From positions 62,001 to 126,000 of the IMG/VR virus record IMGVR_UViG_3300050821_001948: a DNA stretch of 64,000 bases; one strand, given 5' to 3'. The notes beneath the pieces were generated by a model that worked only from the letters and a program-made list of their open reading frames with translations, did no database searches and was not told the DNA's origin. Positions 26,703 through 35,205 of the stretch are shown in pieces (positions within the stretch are counted from its first letter, which is position 1; each line of letters opens with the position of its first letter). Position numbers and translations under genes: made by a program. Source of the stretch: a virus.

Positions 26703-27141
26703 GCGCCCAGGTTGGGACGACTATTTCCTGGGCATAGCACACAGCGTCTCAGCTCGCGCCGATTGTACTAGACGCCGCGTAGGCGCCGTCTTAGTGAAGG
26801 ACAATAGGATTGTAGCAACTGGGTACAATGGTGCTCCCGCTGGCGATTCTGGCTGCTTAGAAGGTGCATGCCCGCGTGGTCAGCTTTCATATGAAGAGCT
26901 ACAAGAGCATTCCGACTATGAGCGCGGTCCTGGTAGGTGTATTTCAATCCATGCGGAAGTAAATACCCTTCTTTACTCATCACTTGATGATAGACGAGGT
27001 GCGGTCCTGTATATAACTGACGCACCGTGTCCAGCGTGCATGAAGGTAATTCGCGGGAGTGGTGTCGCTCGTGCCCACTGGACCGATGGCGGTAACTCGG
27101 CCGGTTGGGATCGTTCCACTGGAGAATTTTACTCCCAGTAA
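26695..27141 (+). CDS. dCMP deaminase family, 148 aa
   Basis: Zinc-dependent deaminase: HAEVNTLL (His ligand and catalytic Glu) and PCPACMKVI (two Cys ligands), with YNGAPAGDSGC as in deoxycytidylate deaminases. It makes dUMP from dCMP for thymidylate supply. GTG start overlapping the upstream stop region by 8 nt. Last gene of the operon. Confidence 0.9.
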   Translation: MSERPGWDDYFLGIAHSVSARADCTRRRVGAVLVKDNRIVATGYNGAPAGDSGCLEGACPRGQLSYEELQEHSDYERGPGRCISIHAEVNTLLYSSLDDRRGAVLYITDAPCPACMKVIRGSGVARAHWTDGGNSAGWDRSTGEFYSQ

Positions 27142-27148
27142 CGACAAA

Positions 27149-27167
27149 ACCCGCCATATAGGCGGGT
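27149..27167 (-). terminator. terminator of a minus-strand small RNA
   Basis: ACCCGCC/GGCGGGT with a 5-nt loop. On the minus strand it is followed by TTTTG; on the plus strand there is no T-run. Confidence 0.65.
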
Positions 27168-27179
27168 CTGCCGAGATTT

Positions 27180-27191
27180 TGGATCACCTCC
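27180..27191. other. 12-nt identity to the 16S rRNA 3' tail
   Basis: TGGATCACCTCC on the plus strand is identical to the conserved 3' end of bacterial 16S rRNA. The minus strand (GGAGGTGATCCA) is therefore its full complement, far longer than a normal Shine-Dalgarno, and no start codon follows it. Confidence 0.6.
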
Positions 27192-27263
27192 CTAGTTGGG
27201 GGAAATACCTGGTGCCTTTCGATGTATGGACTCAAGGGTCCTATAGGCTGAGGGTATATTCAC
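27192..27263 (-). CDS. possible 23-aa peptide
   Basis: A perfect AAAGGAGGT ribosome site precedes a GTG at 27263; the frame reads VNIPSAYRTLESIHRKAPGI and ends SPN. It lies in a short transcript unit with its own CCGATA (27309-27304) and terminator. It could instead be incidental to an RNA function. Confidence 0.4.
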   Translation of the reverse strand: MNIPSAYRTLESIHRKAPGISPN

Positions 27264-27285
27264 AAGCAACCTCCTTTAACTAGGG

Positions 27286-27309
27286 CGATACTGTCAACTA
27301 CTGTATCGG
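27286..27309 (-). promoter_or_regulatory. promoter/operator-like palindrome
   Basis: CGATAC and GTATCG flank 11 nt (a dyad at about 27286-27308). On the minus strand it contains CCGATA at 27309-27304, placing a start near 27296. Confidence 0.5.
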
Positions 27310-27344
27310 GAATATGGCCAACCTATTCTAGCACAGGCTAAATG

Positions 27345-27357
27345 CCGATTTATTAGC
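27345..27357 (+). promoter_or_regulatory. late-type element (CCGATT)
   Basis: CCGATT plus 7 nt to the ATG at 27358; no Shine-Dalgarno. Confidence 0.5.
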
Positions 27358-27711
27358 ATGGACCTGTTTACCTTCACTCATTTCGAAGACCCGGTTGTGA
27401 AGGGTCGACCAAGATTTTCTAAATGGGGTGCTTATACCCCCAAGAAGACTCTTGATGCAGAGAAACGCCTAAGAGAGACGGCGATAGAAGCAGGTATACC
27501 AAAGTTTGAGGTCCCGGTCGAGATGTCCCTTATCTTCTACACGAAGACTAAGCGCCGATCGGATGCGAGTAACCTAGCTAAACTGGTTGAGGATGCTCTT
27601 AATAACGTGGCCTATTCAGATGATTACCTTATTGAATCTCTTCATGTTCGCGTCTTCCGCGCACTATCGGGTGAAGTTCCCCGCAGTGAGGTAATGATAA
27701 AAGAATTGTGA
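27358..27711 (+). CDS. RusA-like Holliday junction resolvase, 117 aa
   Basis: KGRPRFSKWGAYTPKKTLDA and RSDASNLAKLVEDALNNVAY followed by SDDYLI match RusA: D-x-x-N-L-x-K, D-A-L-N and the Y-x-D-D metal-binding acidic residues. RusA resolves four-way DNA junctions. Phages place it near terminase to debranch DNA before packaging, as here. Start fixed by the CCGATT element. Confidence 0.87.
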   Translation: MDLFTFTHFEDPVVKGRPRFSKWGAYTPKKTLDAEKRLRETAIEAGIPKFEVPVEMSLIFYTKTKRRSDASNLAKLVEDALNNVAYSDDYLIESLHVRVFRALSGEVPRSEVMIKEL

Positions 27712-27759
27712 TGGCAGTTTTAGCATCTTAATTTGACAGGCGTTATAGTATAGTACCAA

Positions 27760-28401
27760 ATGACTACGCCATCTATACCACATCCAATCCTTAAGCACCA
27801 GTCTGTTAAATTGGTGTCCGGAAAAGACACTGTTGTTCAAACTGACCTAGAAGCCGAATGGTTCAATGAAACACGCGATCTCTACTTAAAAGATCTAAAG
27901 TTTACTGAGCAAACGGACTTAGCTGACCTGGATAGAGTTCTAATTCAGGAGTTAATGGTATTCAGATGGACGCAGCAACTATCTAAGGGCGAGGACTACG
28001 AGGGAGACCCTATAGATGCTAAGCAAATGGCTATGGATCTGAGAGGGTACTCGGATCAGATCTCTAAGCTAAAAGAAAACATGGCTATCTCAAAGAAGCA
28101 GCGAGATTCTGCTGCAAACGATGGTAACTTCTCCGCATGGTTTCAGCAGACCAAGCAAAGGGCTATGAAGTTCGGAATCCACAGGCAGCAACAGTTGAAT
28201 CAGATGATTTCCTTAGGGAAAGAACTTTTCTATATCGTTGATACCTTCAAGAGATCGGATGAAGAAGAGCGCGTTAAGATGGGCTTTCCTACTGAGCACT
28301 CTATCTTTGAGTGGGTTGATGGAACCATGCGTCCCGAGTTTGATGCTCTCGATAAGTATTTCAGAGAACACGAACAAAAGCTCTGGGTTAGGGAGATGTA
28401 G
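27760..28401 (+). CDS. probable small terminase or terminase-associated protein, 213 aa
   Basis: Largely helical and charged. LRGYSDQISKLKENMAISKKQRD resembles a segment I associate with actinophage small terminase subunits, and the gene lies three genes before the large subunit. No clear HTH, so the assignment rests mainly on position. Confidence 0.5.
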   Translation: MTTPSIPHPILKHQSVKLVSGKDTVVQTDLEAEWFNETRDLYLKDLKFTEQTDLADLDRVLIQELMVFRWTQQLSKGEDYEGDPIDAKQMAMDLRGYSDQISKLKENMAISKKQRDSAANDGNFSAWFQQTKQRAMKFGIHRQQQLNQMISLGKELFYIVDTFKRSDEEERVKMGFPTEHSIFEWVDGTMRPEFDALDKYFREHEQKLWVREM

Positions 28402-28952
28402 TGGCTAAAGCAAATCTTGACGCAGCCAAAGAAGCCTATCCAAGTGTTGACTTGGATGTTGAGGGCTGGAGAATATTCTTCGGTACCCCCGAGGGTTTCT
28501 CGGCAATGGGTAGGATAATTGGTGATATCTACGATGAGCTTCTTGCTATAGAAGATAAAGAAAAGGGATTTCGAAGCTTAGGGCGCCGCCCTTCTAGGGT
28601 TGAGGTTCCTCTTGATGAGGTATTCGCAAAGGTGTTTGGGGTTCCGCAGAGTAACGAACCTTTCCGGATTGCTCTAGCAAGTCTCTTAGTGGGGAAGTCC
28701 CAGAGACAATTTGCTAGTCGTGTCCCCATGGACCAGTCAACCCTTTCCAGGCTTCTGTCTGGAGCTAAGGAGCCCTCCAGGGATGTAATGGAACTCATTG
28801 CTGCGGCAGCTCGGGTCGATCCAGCTTATTTTGTTGAGTGGCGCGCGGATTTCGTTTCAGGCTTAGTAAACGATTGCCTACGTATGAGTCCAAACGTAGG
28901 AGTCAAGATTGTCAAGCACATAAGGTCAGCGAGGAAGCGAAATGAATCCTGA
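28401..28952 (+). CDS. HTH (XRE-type) DNA-binding protein, 183 aa
   Basis: GTG start at the last base of the preceding stop. Residues ~95-150 form a helix-turn-helix: SQRQFASRVPMDQSTLSRLLSG, with flanking helices. The N terminus is unrelated. Its position between the helical protein and terminase large subunit makes it an alternative candidate for the DNA-recognising small terminase. Otherwise a regulator. Confidence 0.7.
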   Translation: MAKANLDAAKEAYPSVDLDVEGWRIFFGTPEGFSAMGRIIGDIYDELLAIEDKEKGFRSLGRRPSRVEVPLDEVFAKVFGVPQSNEPFRIALASLLVGKSQRQFASRVPMDQSTLSRLLSGAKEPSRDVMELIAAAARVDPAYFVEWRADFVSGLVNDCLRMSPNVGVKIVKHIRSARKRNES

Positions 28953-29103
28953 CGGGTTAAATGAGGAACAGGTTCGTGAGCTTGCTGATTACTTCGGGTG
29001 TCTTTTAGCTGAGCATTCTATTATTGAGTCAACTCGTGCAGTTGAGCAGTTATGGCCTTTGGTTCTAGACGCTCCGGAGCCATTCGGTCCATTGGTTCTG
29101 TAA
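28942..29103 (+). CDS. unknown protein, 53 aa
   Basis: Overlaps the HTH gene by 11 nt; its stop overlaps the terminase start (TAATG). Encodes MNPDGLNEEQVRELADYFGC, an acidic helical peptide ending PFGPLVL. Function unknown. Confidence 0.6.
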   Translation: MNPDGLNEEQVRELADYFGCLLAEHSIIESTRAVEQLWPLVLDAPEPFGPLVL

Positions 29104-30800
29104 TGGCTGTTATTACCTGTCCTGACGAGGAGGAGCTATACCTTCTTGCTATTCTTGAAGACCCAACAGGTCTTGATCTAGCTGAGTTGTTTTGGCAGGA
29201 TCATGAGGCTGATGATGGCTGTTATAGAGCTTGGGACTACCAGTGGCCCTGGTATATGTGTCAAGACCAATTCCAGGTTGACCAGGGTGGTCGATCAACG
29301 GGGAAAACCGTTGGTATCCAGATGAGGGCCTGCTCTTTTCCTTTTGTCTTCCCTGGCGGCGAGATGCTAGTTACGGCCCCAGAACTCAATCACCTTCAGC
29401 CTTTGACTGCCGCAATTGAGGGAAGGTTAATATCTTCTCGTCTCCTTAGAGAGATGCTACCCGATACGAAGGGTCGCGGTGTAATTCGTAATCCCCACTG
29501 GGAGATTAAGTTCAATAACGGAACTAGGATCATCAGTAGGCTTCCAGGACTTACGGGCAAGGGCGTTAAGGGCCAGCACGTGGTCAGGGTAGAGATGGAT
29601 GAGGCACAGAACTATCCTAATCCAGGATGGGTTGAGATCATTCCTACACTAAAGCGCAATATACCAGGTAATGCATTCTACGCCCATGGTGTACCCACTG
29701 GTGTGCGTGGACAGTACTACGAGGTTAGTCAGGATTCGTCCAACTGGACAGTTCATCGCCCTATGGGTTTCATGAGGCCATCCTGGACACCGGAGGAGCG
29801 CGCAGATCTTGTCTCTCAGTACGGTGGTTCGAGACAGAACATCGACTACAAGAGAAACGTCTATGGCGACCACGGTGATATGACTCACAGCGTCTTCGTT
29901 CTCTCTCGCTTAATTGCTTGCGTCGATATTGATGATGCCAGTTTCTACAACAACAATGTTTACACTCATATATCACTGATTTTCGAGTCAATTCCAAAGG
30001 GTCTATCTAACGAGGAGACCACTTTCTACCTCAAGGGGCTCATTGACCCCCCTGGGGAGCACAAGACCGGATGGTCCCAGAAGGTAACTAGAACTGAGGG
30101 GGGTAAATCATCCCAAGTCGAGATAGGGGCAACCAAGGGGTATTCTGCCTACTTCGGTGGCATGGACGTCGGTGTCACCAACCACCCCAGCGAGATACTA
30201 ATTTTTGGTCAGAGGGAAGACAACGATAAGGTCGATCTTCTTCTCAGGGTAAACATGCAACGAATAGATACAGATGACCAGAAGGTTGTAATTGAAAAGT
30301 GCTTCGAGTTCTATGGATCTAAACTAAAATGGTTCGCACTGGATAAGAGCGGTGTCGGGTTCCCTATTTGGAATGAGATAGCTAAGTATCCTGGTATTGG
30401 TTCAAGGATTATGGGTATCGGTTTCTCTGAGAAGCGTATTGTTGCTTTTGAAGACCGAGAAATGAAGCCGGGGGAAACCTGGGAAGATCTTGGAATCCAG
30501 CGAAGTGTTATCGAACAGGCAACTGACTGGTTAAGAAATAACTTGGTTGACTCGAAGCGCCTATTGCTTCCTAATGATAACGAGTTGATTATGGAATTCC
30601 AGGGACAGTCTTACACCACAGTTAAGGATACTGGTGACCCATATGGTCGAAAGAGGATCTTCAGTGGTGGGAGTTTTCATACACTGGACGCGGCGAAAAT
30701 GTTTGCATGTTCCCTATTCTTACCTCCAATCGAAGAAAGGTTAGCAGCAGTTAAACCCGCTGAACCAATTCTGGACGTATTTATTGGTGGCATGATGTAA
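29103..30800 (+). CDS. terL: terminase large subunit, 565 aa
   Basis: ATPase with Walker A-like GGRSTGKTVG (residues ~72-81) and Walker B VVRVEMDEAQ. A C-terminal RNase H-like nuclease has acidic residues in YSAYFGGMDVGVTNHP, ALDKSG and LDAAKMFA. It packages DNA into proheads. I use the ATG at 29103, which overlaps the upstream stop; a longer frame from 29052 would overlap the 53-aa gene. Confidence 0.9.
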   Translation: MAVITCPDEEELYLLAILEDPTGLDLAELFWQDHEADDGCYRAWDYQWPWYMCQDQFQVDQGGRSTGKTVGIQMRACSFPFVFPGGEMLVTAPELNHLQPLTAAIEGRLISSRLLREMLPDTKGRGVIRNPHWEIKFNNGTRIISRLPGLTGKGVKGQHVVRVEMDEAQNYPNPGWVEIIPTLKRNIPGNAFYAHGVPTGVRGQYYEVSQDSSNWTVHRPMGFMRPSWTPEERADLVSQYGGSRQNIDYKRNVYGDHGDMTHSVFVLSRLIACVDIDDASFYNNNVYTHISLIFESIPKGLSNEETTFYLKGLIDPPGEHKTGWSQKVTRTEGGKSSQVEIGATKGYSAYFGGMDVGVTNHPSEILIFGQREDNDKVDLLLRVNMQRIDTDDQKVVIEKCFEFYGSKLKWFALDKSGVGFPIWNEIAKYPGIGSRIMGIGFSEKRIVAFEDREMKPGETWEDLGIQRSVIEQATDWLRNNLVDSKRLLLPNDNELIMEFQGQSYTTVKDTGDPYGRKRIFSGGSFHTLDAAKMFACSLFLPPIEERLAAVKPAEPILDVFIGGMM

Positions 30801-30915
30801 TGTCGTTTCCCCATATTTACGTCTATGTGAGATAATGATATCTGGCTTATTTTTGTCCAGAATCTTGGTTTTTGGTTTCATTTTGCCGAACTTATAGATA
30901 GAGCGGAGGCTAGTA

Positions 30916-31311
30916 ATGGTAGTGTCAGTACTCGCAGAGGATAGAAGTGATCCAGATTCAATCGCCTATATCCCTGATTTAGTCCCAGACATTGCTTCAA
31001 CGCTAGCTGAGGGTGAGCTTATAGATAAGCAGCACGTAGAGGAAGAGATTGATCTGATCCTTAGAACACTTCGCGAGATGTGGAATATGGAGCCGGATCA
31101 GGTTATGAGAATGTCCTCTGCTTTAAGTTCAAGGGCAACAGAATTAGCTGTTCATCTTCATCGTGCTGAGAACGCTAAAGGTCCAGGTAGGCTTCAGTGG
31201 AAGCAGATTAGGACCTTGCAGATCGGCCCCGTTATTGCGGAACTTGATCGTCAGTTCCGAGTGGCTAGTCGAATTGTTGAATTGAGAAGGCAAGATCTTG
31301 CTAGCCTATAG
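30916..31311 (+). CDS. unknown helical protein, 131 aa
   Basis: GCGGAGG precedes the ATG at 30916. All-helical and acidic (LREMWNMEPDQVMRMSSALS, ATELAVHLHRAENAKG). Located between terminase and portal. The 115-nt gap upstream is AT-rich with TTTTGCCGAAC, possibly a variant of the late element. Function unknown. Confidence 0.65.
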   Translation: MVVSVLAEDRSDPDSIAYIPDLVPDIASTLAEGELIDKQHVEEEIDLILRTLREMWNMEPDQVMRMSSALSSRATELAVHLHRAENAKGPGRLQWKQIRTLQIGPVIAELDRQFRVASRIVELRRQDLASL

Positions 31312-31326
31312 AGTAGAGGTTCTTAG

Positions 31327-33177
31327 ATGGCTGTGATGGAAGTAGAGGCATCGTCTGAGATTTTTATAGCCGGTCAGCCTATGCAGTTCATAAATGACTC
31401 AGGCTTACCGTCCTCACAGCTTATTGAGGACCCTGGTATGCGCGAACTAGCTAGTTCGCTTTCACACTGGGTTGATAATGCACGTGCCGCTACTGGTAGA
31501 AACACCATGTTCGACCGAGGAGCGTTTACCCCCCCTAACAACTATTACGACGAAGTTCGCGCAGCTCGTCATGCCGTTCAATATGACTCAATCGTTAGCG
31601 GTGTTGCTGAAATCACCGAAGCATTCGCATTCCAGGGGATCAAATGGGAGTCTCCGGATGCAGATGAGGCTGATGTATTCAATCAACTAGCTATTGATCA
31701 GAACCTTGACTCTATTATTCGCAAGATGTGGAAAGAGGAGTTTACTGGATCTCAGGCTATTATGGCTAAGATCTGGGGATGGAGTGAGTACACCTCCCGC
31801 GTTCAGACTGAAAGCGGAAATAAGAAGAAGAAGAAGTACAAGATCTGGGCACCCCAGCAAATCCGTACACTGGATAGCTGCAAGGTTGTTCCAGTTGGCG
31901 TTGGCCCACTTGGTGGAGAGGCGCTTGCATGGCAAGCTACCCCCGGCGAGATTGGGCACTACACGTCAGCATTCTTGGGGGATAAAATTGATCCACTGAT
32001 GATCACCTATTTCCAAGGGCCTTATGAGCCAGGTTTTGAAGAGGCTTCTGAGCTTTCACGTCTAGGGGTAGTGACTAGTCGTCTTCTCGTTATGAATCCG
32101 GAGTGGGTTTTTCGGCATGTAGTTACTAAGCCAGATTACGAAAGATTCCCAGAGGTTCGCTTAAAGTCCATCTTTGCGCTATTGGACCTAAAGCGCCAGT
32201 TGATGCAAGCCGATAGGGCTAGCCTTATTGGGGCGGCTAACTATATCCTTCACGTAAAGAAGGGTCTACCTAATGAGCCAGCACTTGCTCCCGAGATTCA
32301 GCACCTCCAGGACAGTTACAACTACATCGTTAAGATGCCTGTTATTATCTCAGACCATCGCCTGAATATTGAGATCATTTCCCCCAAGACGGACCTGACC
32401 CTAAATCCGGATAAGTACGAGATGCTCGACCAACGTATTCTCAACCGGCTTCTTGGGACACTTTCACCCGGTGGTAGAAACTCTGGACGCAGCGAGAATC
32501 AGGACACATTGTCAGCGTCGGTTGCGCAGGTTATGGAGAACCGGCGCCACATGCTCAAGAGGACGATGGAGATTGAGGTTGCTCGCGCAATTATTAATCA
32601 CCCCAAGAATAAGGGTATCTTCGAATATGAGCCGAATCTAGTTTATACACCTAGGCGCATTGCTCTTAACATGGATGCTGCGTATGCGCAGGCACTCCAG
32701 GCATTGAGAACCCAGCGTGAGATTTCAAGAGAGACAATTCTTGAGTTCTTTGGGTTGGATGAATCGGTCGAGGCGATGCGTCTTGAGATGGAAGCGAAGA
32801 TGTATGACGACATCTTTAAGACTGAAATTCCATACTCAAAGGGTCAGCCAAGCCAGGATGTGGATGCAAACCTAGATAAGAAGGATGCACCTTCTGCGGT
32901 TACTGTTGCACCTGATGGGACACTCAAGGTGGCACCAGCCGCTCCATCAAAGACTGCAACTACAAAGGATGGCCCAAACAAGGGTGGGGCTGCTTCAACT
33001 CCCGCTTCCGGTCAACCGTCTAATGGTAAAGCAAAGACTGGACCGAACGGAACCCCAGAGTCGCCAAAGGTGTCTGGAGCCCGTGGTGGTCGCCCCGTTG
33101 GTGGAGGAACTTCACCGAAATCACCAGCGGCGACCGCAAAACCGAAGACGCCTAGAGGAAATCCGAGGAGTGGCTGA
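31327..33177 (+). CDS. portal protein, 616 aa
   Basis: Size, position between terminase and the protease fusion, and features such as DSIVSGVAEITEAFAFQGI, PEWVFRHVVTKPDYERFPEV and a long helical stem region fit a phage portal (dodecameric DNA channel at the capsid vertex). The last ~110 residues are low complexity (Pro, Gly, Lys, Ser), presumably disordered. SD GAGG before the ATG. Confidence 0.82.
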   Translation: MAVMEVEASSEIFIAGQPMQFINDSGLPSSQLIEDPGMRELASSLSHWVDNARAATGRNTMFDRGAFTPPNNYYDEVRAARHAVQYDSIVSGVAEITEAFAFQGIKWESPDADEADVFNQLAIDQNLDSIIRKMWKEEFTGSQAIMAKIWGWSEYTSRVQTESGNKKKKKYKIWAPQQIRTLDSCKVVPVGVGPLGGEALAWQATPGEIGHYTSAFLGDKIDPLMITYFQGPYEPGFEEASELSRLGVVTSRLLVMNPEWVFRHVVTKPDYERFPEVRLKSIFALLDLKRQLMQADRASLIGAANYILHVKKGLPNEPALAPEIQHLQDSYNYIVKMPVIISDHRLNIEIISPKTDLTLNPDKYEMLDQRILNRLLGTLSPGGRNSGRSENQDTLSASVAQVMENRRHMLKRTMEIEVARAIINHPKNKGIFEYEPNLVYTPRRIALNMDAAYAQALQALRTQREISRETILEFFGLDESVEAMRLEMEAKMYDDIFKTEIPYSKGQPSQDVDANLDKKDAPSAVTVAPDGTLKVAPAAPSKTATTKDGPNKGGAASTPASGQPSNGKAKTGPNGTPESPKVSGARGGRPVGGGTSPKSPAATAKPKTPRGNPRSG

Positions 33178-33178
33178 T

Positions 33179-34900
33179 ATGGCTAATTTGATCCCAGAAG
33201 ACAGTGTGCCACCCCATGGTTTTCATACTGGCTATAACGGTAAGTGCTTAATCTGTAATGGTCAGCCCGGTGGGCCTATTCACGAGGACTGGCTGGATAA
33301 TCAGACACCCGAATTTACCAGCAAGCTGGTAGATAACCTTCCCGATGAGGATTATGGGAAGAGCGAGTACTCATCTGATGGTGATGACGATGAGGAGGAA
33401 ACTCATTCAGGGGTAATGATCGCTTTAATGGTCGATCCTTCTGTCGCAGATATCTTAGCCATTCCTGGCGGGGAGCCAGCTAATAACATGCACGTAACGC
33501 TTGCCTACCTAGGTGATGCGGTTGATTTACAGAACCCTGATGATCTAATTTCTACAGTTAAGCAGTTTGCCACAGATGAGGGTAAGCCCTTAAGTGGTAA
33601 AGTGAATGGCCTTGGTTTATTCACTGGCGGCGAGACTACGGTTACCTATGCAAACGCTGATGTCCCAGGTCTACCAGTACTTCGCCAGCAATTACTTCAG
33701 GTACTTGATGCTGCCGGATTCATTGTGGACAATTCTCATGGATTCACCCCTCATATCACGCTAGCCTTTTCGGATGAGCGTAATATAGATGTACCGAATC
33801 TTCCATTGGAATTTACTACGATGACTGTCGCCATCGCCGGGAAGAAGACTACTTTCCCACTCGGTGAGTCACCAGAGGTATCTGGTGTTCATAAGAAGCA
33901 TAAGTACAAGCATCCAGTCGGTGAACCATTGAAGGAACATCGTGAGAGCTTTGTCGGATTCCCGATGGCAGCACAGTATCCCCCTTGCGCTGATTGCGGG
34001 GGTGCCAAAGATTCGGATGATCATATTCCCGATAATGATGTTGATGACACTGCTGTCAGTGGTATGCCAGAACCAGCGAGCGCCGGGAGTAGTACGCTTC
34101 AGAAGTTTACAACTGGCTACCTTCAGGTCGTAGATCGCCAGCCTATTATAACCCCAAAACCTGAGGTTCAGACTGCGTTCATTTCTGAGGTAAACGGTCA
34201 TACACTACTCACTGGCCCAGCTCATGTGGATAATATTTGGGAAAAGGCTCTAACTCCAAATCAGCATATGATGTGGTTACAGGGTCGTCTTGTTGGCGCT
34301 GATGAGGCTAATAGGAACAAGGCGTATTGGTCCAGCGATGATCTTGAGTTTGGTGAGCCAACTGTTTCCCACGGGCCACTTAACTGGCTTCATGAGTCAC
34401 GTCATATCATCGGAGCGATCGCGGACCAGCAACTAATTCATGCTCCGGAGAGGTCTTCTACTACTAAGAGTCTACCTACACACGTGGCGGCGGTTGCTGG
34501 TATTTGGAAGTGGATATATCCAGATGAGGCGTATGTGGTAGAGCAGGCTAGTGATCAGGGTAGACTCTATTTCTCTATGGAATGCATCTCTGAGAACGTA
34601 GAGTGCATCGGAGATAATGGGTGCGGCGAGAAGGCGTCCTACAGTGACTATCTAAAGGGTCGCGGTTGCCAGCACATGCGGGAGAAGTCGGCGGTTCGTC
34701 GGTTTGAGAACCCCACGTTTTTGGGGGCAGCGGTTATCGTTCCACCAGTGCGTCCAGGTTGGGCGGATGCTGACGCTCGTATAATTAGGGAAGCTGCGTC
34801 ATTAGCTGAGGTTGCCTTTGAGAAGGTTAACCCAGATATGGCGGCTACTGAGTGGGAGGCGCTGATGCGCCAGGTGGTTGGATACGCGCACACCATTTAA
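33179..34900 (+). CDS. 2H phosphoesterase fused to putative capsid maturation protease, 573 aa
   Basis: N-terminal Cys/His-containing lead (HGFHTGYNGKCLICNG), acidic linker, then a 2H phosphoesterase domain at ~75-230 with both H-x-T motifs: MHVTLAYLGD and FTPHITLAFSD. After a second Cys-bearing linker (CADCGG), the C-terminal ~230 residues (GPAHVDNIWEKALTP, GPLNWLHESRHIIGAI, PVRPGWADADARIIREA) look like a prohead/MuF-region protease, as expected right after the portal. ATG at 33179, 1 nt after the portal stop. 2H enzymes open or join 2',5' and cyclic phosphates in RNA and nucleotides. Fusion to a virion-assembly protein is unusual. Confidence 0.72.
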   Translation: MANLIPEDSVPPHGFHTGYNGKCLICNGQPGGPIHEDWLDNQTPEFTSKLVDNLPDEDYGKSEYSSDGDDDEEETHSGVMIALMVDPSVADILAIPGGEPANNMHVTLAYLGDAVDLQNPDDLISTVKQFATDEGKPLSGKVNGLGLFTGGETTVTYANADVPGLPVLRQQLLQVLDAAGFIVDNSHGFTPHITLAFSDERNIDVPNLPLEFTTMTVAIAGKKTTFPLGESPEVSGVHKKHKYKHPVGEPLKEHRESFVGFPMAAQYPPCADCGGAKDSDDHIPDNDVDDTAVSGMPEPASAGSSTLQKFTTGYLQVVDRQPIITPKPEVQTAFISEVNGHTLLTGPAHVDNIWEKALTPNQHMMWLQGRLVGADEANRNKAYWSSDDLEFGEPTVSHGPLNWLHESRHIIGAIADQQLIHAPERSSTTKSLPTHVAAVAGIWKWIYPDEAYVVEQASDQGRLYFSMECISENVECIGDNGCGEKASYSDYLKGRGCQHMREKSAVRRFENPTFLGAAVIVPPVRPGWADADARIIREAASLAEVAFEKVNPDMAATEWEALMRQVVGYAHTI

Positions 34901-34949
34901 ATGGGTGTTTTCTGACCGGCGTGTCGGCTTCATTCTGGCTGATAAGTGA

Positions 34950-34962
34950 CCGATACTGAGGC
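34950..34962 (+). promoter_or_regulatory. late-type CCGATA element
   Basis: CCGATA plus 7 nt to the ATG at 34963. Confidence 0.55.
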
Positions 34963-35205
34963 ATGGCCTTATTTGATGATCTTCCAGTAAGTCAGTCCGA
35001 GGCGAGCAATCGTTGCACTATTAATCAAATCAAGCTTAAGGTCGAGCAAGAGGATTGTAACATCCTCGACCAGGCCCTCGCATCGGGGGCGGCTCACAGC
35101 ACCCTTGCTAAAGCTCTCCGAGCTAAGGGTTTCAAAACCAGTGAGTCTAGTGTGGGAAGACATCGTCGTGGCGAATGCTCATGCCCCAAGAAGGTGGCCG
35201 AATGA
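34963..35205 (+). CDS. small helical, HTH-like protein, 80 aa
   Basis: MALFDDLPVSQSEASNRCTI then ALASGAAHSTLAKALRAKGF and SESSVGRHRRGECSC: a compact helical segment reminiscent of transposase/terminase-type HTH folds, with a basic Cys-containing tail. Leaderless by the CCGATA rule. Overlaps the next gene (ATGA). Role unknown. Confidence 0.65.
   Translation: MALFDDLPVSQSEASNRCTINQIKLKVEQEDCNILDQALASGAAHSTLAKALRAKGFKTSESSVGRHRRGECSCPKKVAE

Noticed and set aside
26768-27235. 155-codon minus-strand frame opposite the deaminase gene
   Set aside because: The plus strand encodes a clear dCMP deaminase; the minus product has no family character.
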